Assembly (NCBI GenBank): GCA_963969395.1 | Contig: OZ017804.1 | Location: 20,460,001-20,524,000 of the forward strand | Reading direction: 5' to 3' | Source of the DNA: Pseudoscleropodium purum | Taxonomy: Eukaryota > Streptophyta > Bryopsida > Hypnales > Brachytheciaceae | Length of the DNA: 64,000 nt | In this document: positions 13,841 through 24,975 of the stretch, piece after piece | Numbering within the stretch: the stretch's first letter is position 1 | Layout of the letters: each line of letters begins with the position of its first letter | The notes under the pieces: generated by a model | Told to the model about the DNA's origin: nothing | Databases searched by the model: none | The model's input: only the letters and a program-made list of their open reading frames with translations | Program-made: the position numbers and the translations under genes

Positions 13841-13929
13841 ATGTGAAAAGAACCCATGTTAGGTCCATCTCGAAGTGCATTGTGTTTTTGAATGTTATAA
13901 TCGCGAGGTATATTGCTTTGTATTAGTTA

Positions 13930-14510
13930 TAATCAACTGTCGTGAACTATATCCAAAGTTATCATTGAGTCAACGATAACTTTTGGTAGAATCCAAAGGT
14001 GCGTTCATTTCGCAATAATCCATTGTCAAGAAATATATGCAAAGTTATCGTTGAGTCAACGATAACTTTTAATAGAATTCAAAGGTGCGTTCATTTTACA
14101 ATAGTCAACTGTTGTGAACTATATCCAAAGTTATCATTGAGTCAACGATAACTTTTGGTAGATTCCAGAGGTGCGTTCATTTCACAATAATCCATTGTCA
14201 AGAAATATATGCAAAGTTATCGTTGAGTCAACGATAACTTTTATTCAAATCCGAAGATGCGTTCATTTCACAATAATCAACTTTTGTGAAATATATGCCA
14301 AGTTATCGTTGAGTCAATGATAACTTTTATTCAAATCCGAGGGTGCATTCGTTTCACAATAATCAACTACCGAGAAATATATGCAAAGTTATCGTTGAGT
14401 CAATGATAACTTTTGGTAGAATCCAAAGGTGCATTCATTTCACAATAATCAACTTTTGTGAAATATATACAAAGTTATCGTTGAGTCAATGATGACTTTT
14501 ACTCAAATCT
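13930..14510. repeat. 86-bp dyad array, 7 units (right arm)
   Basis: Dyads start near 13954, 14042, 14129, 14216, 14302, 14389 and 14475 (half-site AAGTTATCGTTGA, core TTGAGTCAA). The unit nearest the inner end combines features of left units 6 and 8, as expected if one unit was lost by unequal exchange. Confidence 0.9.
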
Positions 14511-14700
14511 GAGGGTGTGTTCATTTCACAATAATCAATTGTAATTGCTAGCCTGAAATATATAAATGATCACTTTGTATGTTATTTTCTATCATCAAAG
14601 TTATCGTCAACTCACCGATAACTAAACAATTCTAGAAATTTAGAATATGAACCTCAGTATATTGATGTGATATAGAGTTGATCATATTAGAAGACTGTTT

Positions 14701-16677
14701 ATGAAGCATTTAGTGGGTCGAAGAACAATACAAGGACGGAGGCAGAAAACTGGATTTGCAACACCACGGCCGTCTACTCCCATAACATCTGGAAGTAGAG
14801 CAAAGCCAGGGAACATAAGATCTGAGCCAAAGAAGAGGGGTGCACCAGTAGGAGCTGAAACTAGTCGAAAGAGAAGGAAGAGTTTCATGGTTGGTACAGA
14901 AGGTTCAGCTCGTTCAGGCTCAAGTTTGACTACAAACTCTGTTGGATTAGCAGCCTTCAAAGGTCCAATTCCAGACTTTGAGGAAATTGGCAAAATCCAA
15001 AAAGACTTTTGGAAGGAGCATAGGGACTGCTTCCTCTTTGACATGGTTACAGTGACAGTCGACATTGAACAGTGTATTATAGCGAGCGACGAATACGTCA
15101 TTCGCACATTGCAACAGAATATGGTGAATGACATGAAGCGAGTTCTTATTCAAATGGTGGAAATAGGTCAACGCCAAAAAGTGTGTCTCACTCCAGTTGA
15201 TGATCGGAAAATGCTTTTGAAAGAAAAGCCAAAGAAATGGGAGGACATTAAAAATATGCGATTTATGATTATCAACAGTCAGCATAGCATTACGGCTTCA
15301 AAACAACTTCAGAATGAAGCATGCGATGAAGACCGGAAAGTCAACTTCCAAAATTGGGATGCCTTAATTGTTTGGACTCAAGACCCAAATAAACTTCGAA
15401 ACATCTCAAAGTTCTACAATCTCATCAACCACCTACATCATGCCCAACCAACTTGGGGCAACCAGTTAATTGCGAGTCGGAACATTTGGAGCATTTTGAA
15501 ATGCCCAGCGATCGATAGTTTGGAGCCAAAGGTCAGAGCCAACGGCTCGGTCTACAACGAGAATAACTACAAGGTAAGGTTCAATTCCTTCAAACTTATG
15601 TAGTGAAGAACAGATTCCTTTGCTAAAAATCTGAGCCATAATGAATGTTTTGAAGTTTGTCATGGCTACAATTTCTTTCCATTTGAGACTTATCCTTGAG
15701 TCAATGATAAGTTGTGGTATATGCTATGAATGACATGCTCTACTCTCAAGACATTTAGCTTTGACCTATACATTCTTTTGAGCACTACAATAGTCTAGAA
15801 GTCATACATTTTTTCATTCTCCTTAGCATTCAAGACTTATCCTTGAGTCAACAATAAGTTGATGTACAAGAAATGAACTATGTGCTCTACTCTAAAGACA
15901 TTTAATTTTGAATTGCAGAGTTTCTCGTTAGTTGTTATTCAAAGGTTCCAAAACATAAATCCTGACAAAGATGGCTCCAAGATTAACTCCACTTCAGACC
16001 TAAAGAATGAACTCCAAATCATAACATTGCCGGAGAAGAAATGGGTGCATTGGGAACGATTCCTAACCATGCACGCTGAAGGCAAATTGATTAATCCCCT
16101 CACCGACGAACCGTTCAGAGTAGAGAAAGGATTCAAGGTGAACAATCAAAATTGGAAGCGAGAGTTCTTCAGACATTTTGGGCACTTCACTGATACTGAC
16201 TTCGAGGAATTCGCAAAGCACCTCATTGGCAGAACAAATCGCGGTGTGGTGTATCCGAAGGTGTCTGTTTCCAAGACAAGGATCCCAGTAGCCGACAATC
16301 ACGTTGCATCCGATTGAATGGAGCGCAAAAAACGTAAGAAGGTAATCATACAAGATTTGATGGAGCTGAAGCCAAGTTTCAAATTTTTGGATAGTGTAGG
16401 TGATGTGAAAGACACTTGGAATCACGTAAAACGGAGGGATGATGTTCTTATGGGGGAGCTCCTACCATGGCTATGGCGTCTACATTTGAACTGCCAAAAT
16501 GGAGAATTGCAGGATTATGTCCAAGAGAACCGGCTTTGCATGAACCCTTTCACTGCTCGTGATCTCTCTATGAAACAAATTGTGGCAGCAATGAGAGAGT
16601 CCAACAAAGCCTTCGGTGTACGATATGAACTTCCTGGGATAGGTTTAGTCATAGGGCGTGGCCGCTGTAGGAAGTGA
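14701..16677 (+). pseudogene. Spliced ParB-like relic with one in-frame stop
   Basis: Exon 1 is 14701-15573, ending AAG before gtaaggt. The intron is 15574-15918, ending ttgcag. Exon 2 starts AGTTTCTCG at 15919, and the frame continues across the junction. The N-terminus is basic and disordered (RKRRKS, about residues 57-62). The core has FMIINSQHSITASKQLQ, which looks like the GxHR-type loop of ParB/sulfiredoxin folds, followed by WDALIVWTQDPNKL and HAQPTWGNQL. A TGA at 16315-16317 interrupts the frame, which then runs on through ERKKRKK to 16677. The ParB assignment is inference from one motif; the family is otherwise unknown to me. It starts inside the palindrome arm and is divergent to the transposase-like relic, so both may once have belonged to one element. 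Confidence 0.6.
15574..15918 (+). other. Intron with two dyads related to the arm arrays
   Basis: GT...AG boundaries are clear. Inside are two palindromes at 15688-15712 and 15835-15859 (ACTTATCCTTGAGTCAA...ATAAGT). They have the same TGAGTCA core and spacing logic as the array dyads but lie outside the inverted repeat. Confidence 0.7.
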
Positions 16678-16910
16678 ACATCCCATGTACCCACATTTAA
16701 AATGGCAATGGTATGTTATATTCATGTATGAAATTATCTTTTGTAAATAATGTTTCGTAAATATTGAAAAAAAATTTCAAAGTTTAGATTTTTTATTCTA
16801 TTCCTTGGATTTCTTCTTATGTGTCCAATTAGGTCAGTGCTATTAGCGATTGTTGTTGCTTGTTGGAGGATCATGTCTCAAGCATTTAAATATTCTGTAC
16901 TTGCTTTAGG

Positions 16911-17155
16911 TTGGACTCCCGTTTGATGCAAGCCTTCCTACAAATGGGAGGCTCACGCAGAGCCTCCTTTCCAGATCAGAAAAGTCTTTTTCAACTTGTA
17001 GCGAGTCCATGGATGGCAATTGTGACACTGCACCTTTTTCCAAACCATACTTGTTGTGCTCCGCCTCTGATGCAGCATCTGCGGCCATAGACTACTCGAA
17101 GGGAAACATGGAGGACGGGGTCGTCAATAGTTCCCCTAAGAGAAAGGTGGTTTAG
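16911..17155 (+). pseudogene. Possible 3' exon ending in a basic PKRKV motif
   Basis: A splice-acceptor-like tract (cttgctttag) is followed by an open frame GLPFDASLPTNGRL... that ends SSPKRKVV and a TAG at 17153-17155. Base composition is higher in GC than the flanks. PKRKV resembles a classical nuclear-localisation signal. It could be the last exon of the ParB-like gene upstream if that gene splices before its TGA at 16675. No donor was proven. Confidence 0.35.
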
Positions 17156-17159
17156 TACT

Positions 17160-18425
17160 ATATCTATGAGCTCAAGAAATTTAGTGAAACTTTCAAAAAC
17201 TCCTATAACATAGAGAAATCCATTAGCTTTAGGGAAATTTCATTTTTATTTCAATCGGTGTCTGAAAGCATTCATTATGCTAGCTGAATCTTAGAGGAGA
17301 CCGGGCAGTCCAAAAAATTCCCAATAAAATTGAAATAAATTCTTTGATATTTTTTTCTTGTATGTCACATTTGTGTTAACTTTATATTTGAAGCTTTGGT
17401 TCATCCATTTGGAGAAGTAATGAGAAAGTTATGGACAATCTTGTTTTTGTGACAATTTGAGCATTTTCAGGAAAAAACAACTAATAGAACTCACATTCGA
17501 ATGCAATTTTGACACCCTCTTCCAAAAACGTTGTTAAATAGGTTGGGTGTATTTGCTACAACAATTTGACCATTGGAATTATTGTGTTTTAATTTCATCT
17601 TAGAACTATTAAGAATTTAGTTTTTATTTCAACCTTGAATCTACATCTGCTTAGTATTAATTGAATGAGTGAAAATTTAGTACTTTGTTGTTGAATTTCT
17701 ATGGTCTACATTTTCAATTCAGTTGTTCAACATCCCAAAATATAAAATCAAAATGCGTCCTACAAATTTATTTAAGTTAAGAAGATTCAAACTAAGCCAA
17801 AAAAGCTTGCCAAGCAAGGTTAGGAAATACATGTTTTCTTGTCCTTTAAATGTAAATATCTTTATATCCACGTGGTGAAAGTTTTTGAAACATCATACTC
17901 CACATTTTTATACTAGTGTAGTACAAGATCCTGTAGTCAAATCTAAAAGAAAGCCAATTTTTTGCTCTTTTGCAATAGAAATAAAAACATTTTCAAGTAT
18001 TTTTTGCAAGACTTTGAATACTCTCTTCCTCTTTGCAATAGAAATAGCAGTTTTGAATGGTCTTTGTCTTCAAAAATACCTTGGGACTTTATAGGTTAAT
18101 AACAAGGTAGATATAATGTAAAAATCTAGTATTTTGAAAAACAAAGCAAGCAACCACTTTGTATATACACATAAACTCTAAGAAATTAGAAGTTCATTTA
18201 TGAAGAAATGCTACAAGCCATTCAGAATAGAATAATATAGTCTAATATTCCAAGTAAATTGAACTTGTTGAGTGCAAACTCTTTCAATATTTTTCCTTCA
18301 ATGTGAACAAAAATTTCTAATTATACGGTGTACAAATGTAATTTTCCTTCATTGGCTGCATTTGTTTGAAATCGCAGTCTCAAGGTTGCTTAGTCATTCA
18401 ATACTAAACTTTATTTATCATTGAA
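17160..18425. other. AT-rich intergenic stretch
   Basis: No convincing coding region, repeat array or RNA gene was seen. Only short chance ORFs are present. Confidence 0.5.
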
Positions 18426-19497
18426 TTGAACAACTATATTGTCAAAAAAACGTTGCACTTGTGTTTTGAAAGTCTCAAAATGACCATTTTGTCTCAAATT
18501 AACGAATATGGCCTTGAAGACTTATTCTTAACCAGTTGGGAACCATTATATTATCCTATAGCTGATTTGGGTGCTAGAGCTTTATGTTATTATATACAAT
18601 TGGAAAAGGAACTACGATGCAGAAGACTTATGGATTCACCTACTATACCCAAAAGACTAGTTTGGATTACAGATCATCAGGATGAGATTGATCCCAATTT
18701 TTATACATCTTTTGAGATACGAGCTAAGTGGAAGCAAGAACTCCACTTTCTACGGAGTCAATTGACTTTTACCAAAGCTTCACAAGGCAGTCTTGAAGTT
18801 TTATTGCAAGCGGTGGCGAATAGGGAAGCAGTTGCTCAGAGAGGTGACTTGACTACTAGTCACTATGTTTATAACATCCAGTAGACTTATATCAGATTAT
18901 GTACTACTCTAGATGCTTATAACAAAGGGCAAATTAAGTTTCATTCGACACGAGAGAGTTCTATATTCAAGCTACCTTCACCATCATATGTACCTGTTGG
19001 GTAGTTGAATACCAGACTCCCGATACAAGGATCCATCCTTACTTGTTTATTTCTGGAACAATACTCTACTATGTTCGATGATATAATAGTTGAAAGACCA
19101 GTTCCAACTTGGAAGGCATTATAATGGTTGGGTGAAGATTATGGATTATCTAGGAAAGAAGATATACCATATGATAAGGTTTATTTGAAGATATCTGACA
19201 AGTGGCAGACAAATCCACCACCATCTGTAAGTACCAATTCCCGTTTTTGCCAGTGTCAAAGAAGATATAAGTAGAACCCCAAGGCCACTTTAGATTCAGT
19301 TGAGTATAATTGGCCTGTGATACCTAGTATTTTTACTAAACCTATGTTATGTGCACAAGCCTATGCAGCTTTTTATAAGCAACATATTACTCATATAGAT
19401 CCAGTATGTTTTCGAGCAGCAGTGTTCTGTGACTATTTACATTATATGTGTACTAAGTTTGGTATTATTATAAATGTGAATAAGTATGATCCTTTGC
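18426..19497 (+). pseudogene. Unrecognised ORF family, copy A, 5' part (split by insertion)
   Basis: A 152-codon frame (18426-18884; PIADLGARALCYYIQLEKEL) is followed after stops by a frame at about 19220-19497 containing SRFCQCQRRY, YNWPVIPSIF and ITHIDPVCFRAAVFCDYLHY, then KYDPL. The second part clearly matches a protein frame at 48700-48980 (SRFCLCKKRY, YNWLRIPGLF, DPVCFKATVYS, NFYDPS). The frame stops at 19497, exactly where a hAT-like end begins, and resumes in frame at 31582 after the 8-bp target duplication. Earlier stops show it was already decaying. I do not recognise the family; it may be a retroelement or an old multicopy gene. Confidence 0.6.
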
Positions 19498-19700
19498 CAG
19501 GGTTGACACGACGTTCGGACGAGGACGCTGTGTCCGCAACGTCTGCTGACATTTGCGGTCCCGGCGGATGCAGCGTCCGTTGGGACCGCCCCGTCCGCTT
19601 GTCACCTCGTCCGTCCACCACGCCCGTCCGCGCCGTCCGCTTTGATGGCCCTATTTCCCCCGACCACCCTACCCAAACTGCCCCGCGGTCACTCCCTTAA
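19498..19700. repeat. Left terminal region of the hAT-like element
   Basis: GC-rich end of about 200 bp. It closely matches the left end of the MITE at 20456 over the first 90-100 bases (shared blocks GACGCTGTGTC, TGACATT, GCGGTCCCGGCGGA). It is dense in GTCCG. The open frame crossing it (to 19700) is a read-through of the interrupted host ORF, not a gene. Confidence 0.8.
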
Positions 19701-20135
19701 TCTTTAAACAATTAAATGTTAAATGAAGTGCTATGGTTCGCGATTTGTTATTAAAACAATGTCTCTTATAAGTTGAAAGATTATAAAGTTTGACCAGGAG
19801 TCCATGATAGTTTTGAAACTATGAAAAAATTTCAATTCATTTTCAGAAGGCAAACTAAAAAAGTTTGTGACTTCAAATATATATATATACTATTTAAAAA
19901 ATCAAGATCAACACAAATACAAACATAATCAATATGGACAAAATGTATTCAATTTAATGTAGAATACCATACATTGTGCACATTTGGCTAATTGCACATA
20001 TAATTTTTTTCATTCCAACTCTATATTTCTAAACTAATTTTTAATGCCTATATAACCTATTCAACTACTACTTCTGTACTACCAATCTAATATAAATGGC
20101 GGAAATGCTCATCTGGCATCGGCCAACAATATGTA

Positions 20136-21889
20136 TTAGAAAAATTGCGTAATCACATGGGCCAAACTAGTATTTTCATCGTCAGTCTTCGAAGAAATGC
20201 ACTTCAAGTAAGCATAAAACACTTTTGCAAAGTCATGAAAAGCAAATTGTATCGCACTAGGTGTTTTAAGTAATAAGTTGAAATACGCCTCTGACATGTT
20301 GTTTCCATTCATCCGCCGAACAATTTTTCGAATGGCATATTCTTTCGACTTACGTGAATACATCGGAATGACTTCCACATTTGCACCTGCTTTATGCAAA
20401 TATGCAATATGTGGATCCACCCACCATCTCCTCTGCAAAGTCTGTTTTATCTCATCAGGGTTGACAGGACGTCCGGACGTGGACGCTGTGTCTGCAGCGT
20501 CCGCTGACATTCGCGGTCCCGGCGGACGCAGCGTCCGCCTGTCCCCCGTCCGCCCCATTCGCCCGTACGGCCGTCCGATCACGCGCGGATTGATCTGGTC
20601 CGCACGATCTGGGCGTCCGCCTCAGGCGGTCGGGCCATCCGCCCCGCCCCGCCCGTCCGCTTTCCGACGGCGGTCAGGACGCTCTATCCGCTAGCGTCCG
20701 TGCGTCCGGAAAACGGACACTATTTTGGGGCGGACGTTGAGATTCGTCAACCCTGCATCTCATCTGCTGATGTGAATGTGTACAAAGACTTCATTGGCTG
20801 AGAAGCTAAGGTGGTCATGCCCCAATTGCAAATTCCAATGTACACACATGACTCATCCTCTGGAAAATGCAACAAGATGTTGTCCGGAGAAAGATCATTG
20901 TGCAAATGTCCAACAAGATGCACTGCATACATTATATGCATAAACGCCCATGTAAACTCCATGCACTTCTTCCAATATCGCCCTAAACGGTGAGCTTTTA
21001 CAACCTCCTCTTCGGTTGGATTCGTATACATCAAACGGATTTGAATGTTGTCTGGATAGTCCTTATCCATATTCAACATTTGTCGAAGAGTTCCACCATT
21101 CTACCAATACGCATAACCTTCACACGTCGTTCTGTACACCGCAGCAAACCGTATCACACCCGCGTGTGGAATTCAAACAGCCATTGATTCGTTTTGATGT
21201 TCTAACTTTGCAAGATCGGGTCGAGTTTGGTGGTGAATGGATTTCTTTGCCACAAATTCCCAATAAGGAAGTATTTCTGGACATCCTTCAATACGGACCT
21301 TTCGAATCGTTGCATATCCACCTCTCATCGTTCTATCATCAACAGTAATCACGCGTGCTGTATCTGGAAGTGCTATGAGGTGCCATTTGGTCCTTTCCGC
21401 TTCAGCAACTCCATCATTGCTTTTCCACCAATCAATTGAACCAACTCGATTGTGCTTTTTGGTGAATGGAGCACATCGCCCCCTAAACAAGTCCGCTTTC
21501 AGAATCACTTTTTCAAACTAGGCATCATTGGGTCAATATTCCTTGCCATATTTAACCAAAATGACTTTGGATTTCTACAAAGCGTCATGAACCTTGTTCT
21601 TCAAACATTTAGTGAAGTACGTTTTATGCATTTCGTCATGTCACTTCGTCACATTCAATGCATCCAACAACATCTGTGTCATGTCTACCTTGAATTTAGA
21701 CACGCACTCCTCTTGATATCTGATGTACATATTGTCTAAAGACAATGTTGTTTCCGATTCATAAAATTGAATGATGCGCTCGATCATGAATTTTTTGCAT
21801 TCTTCCGAAGGACTTTGGCGAGCTATCTCCAAGTTTGATGGTCCCTCTCCATGTTTAAGCTTCGCAACCTTCTTCTTCCCATTCGGCAT
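20136..21889 (-). pseudogene. Protein-kinase-like gene relic, split by a MITE
   Basis: One frame runs from ATG at 21889 to a stop near 20136. Removing the 300-bp MITE plus its 8-bp duplication restores the frame exactly. Kinase hallmarks appear in order: glycine-rich loop MRGGYATIRKVRI, a VAIK-like FVAKK, a hinge-like NGGTLRQML, and catalytic loop HNDLSPDNILL (HxD and Asn present). The DFG position reads NWG, so the metal-binding Asp is Asn, either a pseudokinase trait or decay. Six in-frame stops lie at 21643-21641, 21577-21575, 21535-21533, 21520-21518, 21175-21173 and 21103-21101 (three TGA, three TAG, no frameshift). The N-terminus is basic (MPNGKKKVAKLKHGEG). No signal peptide or membrane segment is seen. 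It is a non-functional cargo gene of the element. Confidence 0.75.
20456..20755. mobile_element. 300-bp hAT-like MITE inserted in the kinase-like relic
   Basis: It starts CAGGGTTGACAGGACG and ends GATTCGTCAACCCTG. Flanking octamers are TATCTCAT (20448-20455) and CATCTCAT (20756-20763), 7 of 8 identical. It consists of the left and right terminal regions of the 12-kb element joined together, with no coding content. It is dense in GTCCG/CGGAC. Confidence 0.9.
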
Positions 21890-22059
21890 CGTGACAAATG
21901 AAATTGATATAGATCAAATTTTTTAATTTGAAATTGAATTCACGCACAAGTGTCCAAAAAATTGGCAACAAGAGGGCTTCAATAAACTACTCTTGCCTTG
22001 CCTCGGAAAGGAGCCAATGGAGGATGAACCACCAAGCTCTCCGCTCCACCTTACATTCA

Positions 22060-22330
22060 CAAGGGGCAAAGCAAAAGTGACAATGTGGACGGCCCGTCCG
22101 TCCCATCAGACGGCCCCAAACCGTCCGCCAGATTGGACGGGCTGGGGGTGGCGGACGCATCGGCCGTCCGCCTCCCCGAAACCCTCAAGCCCCGTCCGCC
22201 CGATCGGACGGGCCGCGGATGGCAGACGCATCAGCCGTCCACCTCCTCGAAACCCTCGAGCCCTGTCCGCCCGATCGGACGGGCACGGGTGGATAAATCA
22301 AGCGTCCGCCCGATCCGATTTATTTTTCAT
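22060..22330. promoter_or_regulatory. GTCCG-rich GC island 5' of the kinase-like gene
   Basis: A GC-rich block in AT-rich surroundings, with repeated modules around CCGTCCGCCCGATCGGACGG about 75-80 bp apart. It lies 170-440 bp upstream of the kinase-like ATG (minus strand). A promoter or transposase-binding role is inferred from position only. Confidence 0.5.
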
Positions 22331-22911
22331 ATTTGAAAATAGAATCTAAAGAAGAACCACTAATTGTCTAATTTGGGCATTTCTTCATACCAATAAGAAA
22401 TCATTTTAGTTTTTAGCAATTGTTGAATGAAGAATAAAAAAATTTCAAATATTCAAATAATTCAATCTTTCATAAATTAATTAGAAATACATTTATACCA
22501 ATTACGAGTTTCTAAATGTAATAAACACACAACAATAATTTCAAAATACATACCATGCTAATACATATTTAACCTCGAATGCTAAATTCAAAAATGGACA
22601 TAATATGGCTCTTACAAAGTTACATTTCTTCTTCATATTTTATTATTTATGAAGTCGCTTATAGCCTTATACATCAACGCTATTATAAAATAATACAATG
22701 ATATCTTCAACAATATGCTTGCCTACATACATACTTGGTGTGCACTATTACACAACACTTTTTGAAAAAGTGAACAAAATTGTTGTTCAAAATTGTTCTA
22801 TTCATTTAAAATTTTGTACTACTTCTACCAATCTAGTGCTCTATACTTGTCGTGAGAGTAAAAATGAGAAAATGGAGCAAATACATGCTCACTATATACT
22901 TGCATGTTTTT
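22331..22911. other. AT-rich stretch between two relic genes
   Basis: No gene or repeat recognised. It presumably contains the 3' flank of the prion-like gene. Confidence 0.45.
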
Positions 22912-24174
22912 TTATTCGGAATTTAAATCAGACTCAAATTGTTGACCGCTGCGTCTTCTTTGTACTCCAATGAACGGACCACCTCCGTAGTTTCCGTGAT
23001 ATCCACTCGGTGCACTTGCTTGTCCATAATTTGAACCTCCAAAAGTGGGAGGAAGAACCGGAGTAGTAGGCTCTGATCCTCTTTCATTTGAAGTCCTATA
23101 ATAAGAGGCCCCATGATGCCTGTATGAATCACTTCTAGTTGAGCCCAGATAATATTGGGCGCTTCCGTGAAGAGAGCAACTATACTGCGGAGTTACATGG
23201 CTTCCTCCACTACCTTTGGAGCCCACTTGAGTGGACGTCGTATAATATGAACCAGATTTAGTAGACCTACCATAGTGCATATTGCCATAGCTACCTGTCC
23301 CACCTAGAGAGCCAATTTCAGGAGGAGTGCCATAACGAGAACCAACTGCACTTGAACCACCATAATGCGTGGATCCATAGCTCCCTCTTCCACCTTTATA
23401 TCTATTTTGAGGATCGTAACCAGAGTATGAACCACCTCTTCCTTGTTCAAATTCTCGCGTTCCATGTTCATGTCCGTAGGACCCACCATGCCTATCTTGT
23501 CGTCCACGATCTTGGAGGCTTCTGCGTGTTGCCTCTTGCATTTGTTCTTCGAATTCAATTCGTTCTCGTTCTTCTACCCGCTCGTGCCTAATTTCAAATG
23601 TGACAGGCGCTTGCATATCATCGTCATCATTGTCATCTGTCCACGCATCTTCAGCATCTCGTAGAACAACTGAAGGTTGTTGTAGATAACCTCGATTAGA
23701 CTACTCTAGCATGCAATCGCTTGCGCCCCTCCACTGTGTATCTATAACGGCATCCGTGCGCGTATAGTTCTCCACATTGCGACCTGTAGCGGTACGCCAG
23801 TCCACGTCCTTGTGGAGTACAATCTCTGCCCAAACCATTGCCATAACATTATAATTCATTATATTTGGTTTGGCGCTTTTAATGCCAAGAACTCGATGCA
23901 CTTGTGTGTATCGTTGTTTGAAGTGCTCACTTTGGCACGTAGACATTTGTCCTTCCCAACGTGGCGCTTGGTGCTCTACACGTTCACGTAGCCAAAGTTT
24001 TTGAATGTGAATCATTTTTACATACTTCTTGCACATTGAGCAATCCCACACTCTTGTTGGTTCTTCTTCCCATCCCGGTTCACCCACACACAATGGATCG
24101 GCCCAAGCATTCCAATCGAACAAATGGGGTCTTCCCTTTCGACTACTTTTTTTGGGTGTTCTATCTTTCGGCAT
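22912..24174 (-). pseudogene. Transposon gene with prion-like Gly/Tyr/Ser-rich tail
   Basis: Start ATG at 24174 (MPKDRTPKKSSRKGRPHLFDW), stop TAA at 22912-22914, with one in-frame TAG at 23701-23703. The N-terminal 150 residues hold CSMCKKYVKMIHIQKLW and NYNVMAMVWAEIVLHKDVDW. The same two blocks occur in the plus-strand gene starting at 27825, so the genes are paralogues. An acidic run (DDNDDDD) and a charged helix (RHERVEERERIEFEEQMQEA) follow. The last 190 residues or so are low complexity, rich in GGSYG, GSYGS, THYGG and SGSYY. Such [GS]Y[GS] tails drive self-association in proteins such as FUS, known for that family and only suggested here. A GTCCG island lies just upstream. Confidence 0.7.
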
Positions 24175-24289
24175 GATGAAGCCGAAGCAAAGAGAATGAA
24201 ACAATTAGAAAGCTTAAGAACCAAAATTTTGATTTAATAAATTAATTAAAATTTTACAAGCGTGAACTTTGTGAAAATTTGTAACAATG

Positions 24290-24600
24290 CCACGACAATC
24301 GTTCACTCAAAGCGGAAGGGGCGCGCAGAGCTTCCAATGCACTGGTCCGCCACTCCAAAAAAGAACGATTGTTCAGAATGAGCCGTCCGCCTCCCCATAT
24401 ATATATGCGGATGCCCCAAGGCGGACGTCCAGATCATATGGACCACATCAGTCCGCGTGTCAATCGAACGGCCGTAACCGGGCACACGGGGTGGTCGAGG
24501 CGGACAGGGCAGACTCCGGATCGGGCGAACAGGGCGGACGGAGGACGGGCGGATGGATATCGCGGCGGACGGGGCAGACAGGGCGGACGGCTCATCTTAA
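24290..24600. promoter_or_regulatory. GTCCG/CGGAC-rich GC island 5' of the prion-like gene
   Basis: GC-rich block with many CGGACGG and GGCGGAC motifs starting about 115 bp upstream of the ATG at 24174. It shares TCAGTCCGCGTGTCAATCGA-type sequence with the MITEs. It does not have CAGGG ends, so it is probably part of the large element rather than a separate insertion. Confidence 0.5.
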
Positions 24601-24975
24601 ACCCTAAACCTAATGAAACAAATTGTTTTTTTTTCAAAATCTCACGGTATAGATGTTTAACCCGTAAAGTTCTTTTCACTAAAAACACTTCAAAATTGCC
24701 AATAGTAGTGCAAATATCAAGTCTTAGAAGAAAATACTTTGGGCATATGTAATTGTAGGATCTTGTAGTAAATTAGTTGGAAAAATTTTTAGACAAATCC
24801 ACCATTTGGATTGTAAGATATTAGATATTGAATGTTTCATTTAAGGGGGCTACTCAATTATGTCTATTAATGAACAATTGGTAGGCTAACAAACCTAACT
24901 TAGCATGTATTTTAATATTTGTTGCAATTGTTTTAGGAATATTATAACATAACACTATTATAATATTCTTATAAA

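Larger units (their letters stand above)
10580..14713. repeat. Right arm of giant inverted repeat (4,134 bp)
   Basis: Reverse complement of 2930-7149. The inner boundary is sharp (7149/10580 pair, 7150/10579 do not). The outer boundary is also sharp: 14713 pairs with 2930 and the next base does not match. The arm is 86 bp shorter than the left arm because its dyad array has seven units, not eight. The last 13 bases include the ATG of the plus-strand gene that follows. Confidence 0.95.

Noticed and set aside
19498..19700. Arg/Pro-rich open frame extending the unknown ORF into the GTCCG region
   Set aside because: It is read-through of the host ORF into a transposon end; GC-rich repeats without stops create long frames on both strands.
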